A DNA stretch of 44,629 nucleotides from a virus. The number at the start of each line of letters is the position of its first letter. The stretch's first letter is position 1. Location of the stretch: positions 1,143-45,771 of IMG/VR virus record IMGVR_UViG_3300030388_001448. One strand, written 5' to 3'. Below the pieces are notes generated by a model that did no database searches, was not told the origin of the DNA, and was given only the letters and a program-made list of their open reading frames with translations. The translations under genes were made by a program, and so were the position numbers. Below, piece after piece: positions 42,511-44,629 of this stretch.

Positions 42511-44056
42511 CTCTAATATTATTAATGACACAATCGGTAGACATTATAGTAGTTGCTACTGAAGCAGCGTTGATTAATGCACTTTTAGTAACTAGTAGAG
42601 GATCTATAATCCCTGCTTTCACCATATTAACTGCATTTCCTGTAACCACATCTAATCCTACGCCTTCTTCTTCAATAGAAACGCTTTCACTATCTATACC
42701 AGCGTTTTTAAGTATAATTTCATAAGGTTTTTTTATAGCACTGTAAAGCACTTCTTCACCTATTGAATTTGGTTTTAAAGTTTGTGCAGCGTTTAATAAA
42801 GCTATACCGCCTCCTGGCACTATACCTTCTTTGATTGCAGCTTTTGTAGCACAAATAGCATCTTCTACTCTATCTTTTTTTTCTTTTAATTCAACTTCTG
42901 AATTAGCACCAACTTTAACTACAGCAACTTTAGCTTTTAATCTGGCTAATCTAGTTTCTAACATAGCAACTAAACCTGGTGCTCTAGTGTCTTCTAGTTG
43001 CTTATTTATTAAATTAATAGTATCTTCTACTGCTTTATTGTTAAGCAAGTCAACTTGTATCAAAGTTTCACTATTGTTAGATACAGACTTAATACAATTA
43101 CCTAAATGTTCTGGCTCTATTATGTCCATATCATCTCCTAGGTCTTCGTTAATGAGTGTAGCACCAGTAACAGCACATAGATCACTCAATGTGTCTTTTT
43201 TACTGACTCCATAAACTGGTGCATCTATAATGTTAACCTTTATATTTCCCTTTACTCTATTCATCGCCAACGCGGAAACAACTTGTGGATCAACATCTGC
43301 TATAATTAATAAACTATCTTTAGATTGTATTATATGTTCTAATACCTTTTGAATTTGTCTTATATTTTCAATAGGTGATTCTACTATTAATACTAATGGA
43401 TTATCTAATTCTGAAGTTCCATTTTCTTTGTTAGTTATAAAATGATTACTTTTTAATGGTTGACTATATTGAACACCTTCTATTAATTCAACAGTAGTTG
43501 TAGCTTGATCATTTATTTCCATCATGACTATTCCTGTTTCATCCACCATTTTGAAAGCTTTAGCAATTAAAGATCCTGTTTCCTTATCGTTATTAGCTGA
43601 TATAGTTGCAACTTGATCTATTTTATTGCCTTTAATCTTTTTTGATATTTTATTTAAATAAACAACTACGTTATCAACACCTTTGTTTATTCCTTCTTTT
43701 ATAGATCTAACATCGTCTACCAAAGAATGTTTATTAGCTTCGTCTAATATAGCTTTAGCTAATATAGTAGCTGTGGTTGTGCCATCTCCAGCATCTTTAA
43801 CTGTTCTTTGTGCAGCATGTCTTATTAGTGTTGCTCCTATGTTTTCTATTGGATGTCTTAAGTTTATTGCATTAGCAACAGTAACACCGTCTTTAGTAAT
43901 AACAGGATTTCCAGTATGGTCTTCTAATATTACACATTTACCACTAGCGCCTAACGTTGATGCAACCGCATTTGTTAGTTTTTCTACGCCAGCTAGTATC
44001 TGACCTTTAGCATTTTCGCCAAAGGTCAGTTCTTTTACTAACTTTATTTCTTTCAT
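42494..44056 (-). CDS. groEL: Chaperonin GroEL, 520 aa
   Basis: ATP-driven folding cage, most likely for capsid or other virion proteins. Conserved parts: LGASGKCVILEDHTGNPVIT with KDGVTV at about 35-60, D91-G-T-T-T (nucleotide loop), an apical domain at about 185-370 including hydrophobic peptide-binding segments, D399 in RVEDAICATKAAI (ATPase aspartate, D398 in E. coli), GIVPGGGIALL at 411-421 and the C-terminal NAASVATTIMSTDCV. The Gly-Gly-Met tail of bacterial GroEL is absent (ends IRDESNR), and it is about 28 residues shorter. No Shine-Dalgarno sequence; the leader is A/T only. Confidence 0.96.
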   Translation of the reverse strand: MKEIKLVKELTFGENAKGQILAGVEKLTNAVASTLGASGKCVILEDHTGNPVITKDGVTVANAINLRHPIENIGATLIRHAAQRTVKDAGDGTTTATILAKAILDEANKHSLVDDVRSIKEGINKGVDNVVVYLNKISKKIKGNKIDQVATISANNDKETGSLIAKAFKMVDETGIVMMEINDQATTTVELIEGVQYSQPLKSNHFITNKENGTSELDNPLVLIVESPIENIRQIQKVLEHIIQSKDSLLIIADVDPQVVSALAMNRVKGNIKVNIIDAPVYGVSKKDTLSDLCAVTGATLINEDLGDDMDIIEPEHLGNCIKSVSNNSETLIQVDLLNNKAVEDTINLINKQLEDTRAPGLVAMLETRLARLKAKVAVVKVGANSEVELKEKKDRVEDAICATKAAIKEGIVPGGGIALLNAAQTLKPNSIGEEVLYSAIKKPYEIILKNAGIDSESVSIEEEGVGLDVVTGNAVNMVKAGIIDPLLVTKSALINAASVATTIMSTDCVINNIRDESNR

Positions 44057-44087
44057 TAAATTTAATTATATATGATTTATTTGAATA

Positions 44088-44381
44088 TTACTTAAAGGTT
44101 TTAATTACTTTAGGTCCTTTGATAAACTCTAGTTTCTGTGTATAGTAAGCTATAGAACTATCTATTGCCTGCTCAGCACCTTCTATTGTTTCTCTTCTGG
44201 TAACATCTATCCATATTTCTAGATCATCGATGTCTCTATATTCGGTTTGTAAAAATCCATTAGGCAATTGAACTATTCTCCAGTTTTTCTTCTGTGAAAT
44301 ATGTTTCCATGCTTTTATGGTTGTTTCATTTGGTTGTGGTGTACTACTCCACGTATTGGTACGGGTATATAAAAACGTCAT
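44088..44381 (-). CDS. Conserved hypothetical protein, 97 aa
   Basis: Contains NGFLQTEYRDIDDLEIWIDV, TRRETIEGAEQAIDSSIAYY and EFIKGPKVIKTF. The TRRETIEGAE-x-AIDSSI motif is a conserved signature of a small family I know from marine phages, with no known function. It precedes groEL by 31 nt and may be made with the chaperonin. No membrane segment or known domain. Confidence 0.65.
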   Translation of the reverse strand: MTFLYTRTNTWSSTPQPNETTIKAWKHISQKKNWRIVQLPNGFLQTEYRDIDDLEIWIDVTRRETIEGAEQAIDSSIAYYTQKLEFIKGPKVIKTFK

Positions 44382-44415
44382 TGTTTTTGGTTTAAGTTAA
44401 ACGTTGGTTATTTAT

Positions 44416-44431
44416 ATTATCACTTGATAAT
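44416..44431. promoter_or_regulatory. Perfect 7-bp inverted repeat in front of the chaperonin block
   Basis: ATTATCA-CT-TGATAAT is a perfect palindrome with a 2-nt spacer in the 66-nt gap between the fibre-like gene and the 97-aa gene. The loop is too short for a terminator hairpin and no U-run follows, so an operator-like site is possible; chance in A/T-rich DNA cannot be excluded. Confidence 0.3.
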
Positions 44432-44447
44432 TCGGTTATTTAATATC

Positions 44448-44629
44448 TTATTCTTCGCATTGAGTAGTTTCGCTAACTTGCCCGGCACCGTCTAAAGCGA
44501 ATGAAAATTTATCTTCACCTGATTGATACCTGTAATAACCTTCATTGAATGGAGTATTAGAACCGTCGTTATCTAAATATACGTAATAACTATCTTCAGG
44601 AAGACCTCCAGATGTCGAGTATGCAGTAC
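44448..44629 (-). CDS. C-terminal end of an appendage/fibre-like protein (5' part beyond the window)
   Basis: The frame is open to the right edge and gives 59 residues ending at a TAA. The visible end reads GGLPEDSYYVYLDNDGSNTP then FNEGYYRYQSGEDKFSFALD and SETTQCEE. Rich in Tyr, Gly, Asp, Asn and Ser with strand-like alternation, as in phage fibre or adhesin tips. No domain can be named from this piece. Confidence 0.5.
   Translation of the reverse strand, partial: TAYSTSGGLPEDSYYVYLDNDGSNTPFNEGYYRYQSGEDKFSFALDGAGQVSETTQCEE

Overview
The window is a 44.6 kb piece of an AT-rich (roughly one third G+C, by eye) tailed-phage genome with a podovirus (T7/P22-type short tail) virion module. It starts and ends inside genes. 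The host is most likely a member of Bacteroidetes, perhaps a marine flavobacterium. Almost no start codon has a Shine-Dalgarno sequence in front of it, leaders are pure A/T, and the portal, capsid, connector and nozzle proteins resemble, from memory, families of crAss-like and other Bacteroidetes podoviruses. No database search was possible, so host and lineage are inference.

Layout. Positions 1-3419 (+ strand) hold a nucleotide/DNA metabolism block: the end of a MazG-like pyrophosphohydrolase, a T7 endonuclease I-type resolvase, a 57-aa protein, a 2OG-Fe(II) oxygenase-like protein, a 71-aa protein and a B12-dependent (class II) ribonucleotide reductase. A tRNA-Arg(UCU) and a bidirectional terminator close this block at 3492-3608. 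From 44.6 kb down to 3.66 kb everything runs on the - strand. In order of transcription this is: the end of a probable fibre/appendage protein, a 97-aa protein, groEL, groES, a basic protein with an S74-like chaperone domain, a winged-helix-like protein, a Gly-rich 685-aa protein, a compressed cassette of small genes with the T7-lysozyme-type amidase and membrane (holin/spanin-like) proteins, a 3TM holin, small conserved phage proteins, a tandem Cpn10-like protein, a TerS candidate, TerL, portal, scaffold candidate, major capsid protein, head accessory proteins, two connector/ring proteins, two tail-nozzle-type proteins, a GNAT-like acetyltransferase, and three ejection-protein-like genes ending in a 2923-aa giant.

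How it works together. The + block would supply dNTPs and resolve DNA. The - strand is one long late region for assembly, packaging, ejection and lysis. It carries its own complete chaperonin pair plus a second co-chaperonin-like protein next to the terminase genes. Genes are tightly packed: between 38682 and 35018 every junction overlaps, mostly as TAATG or ATGA, which suggests translational coupling in place of ribosome-binding sites. Two strong intrinsic terminators sit almost against the start codons of the genes that follow them, between head and tail genes. The three A/T-rich head-gene leaders consist of short tandem repeats. The giant ejection protein carries an HExxH motif, a complete HAD phosphatase domain and a five-fold recurring AKDI motif, two copies of which bracket the HAD domain. 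That and the triple Cpn10 arrangement are the most unusual things here.
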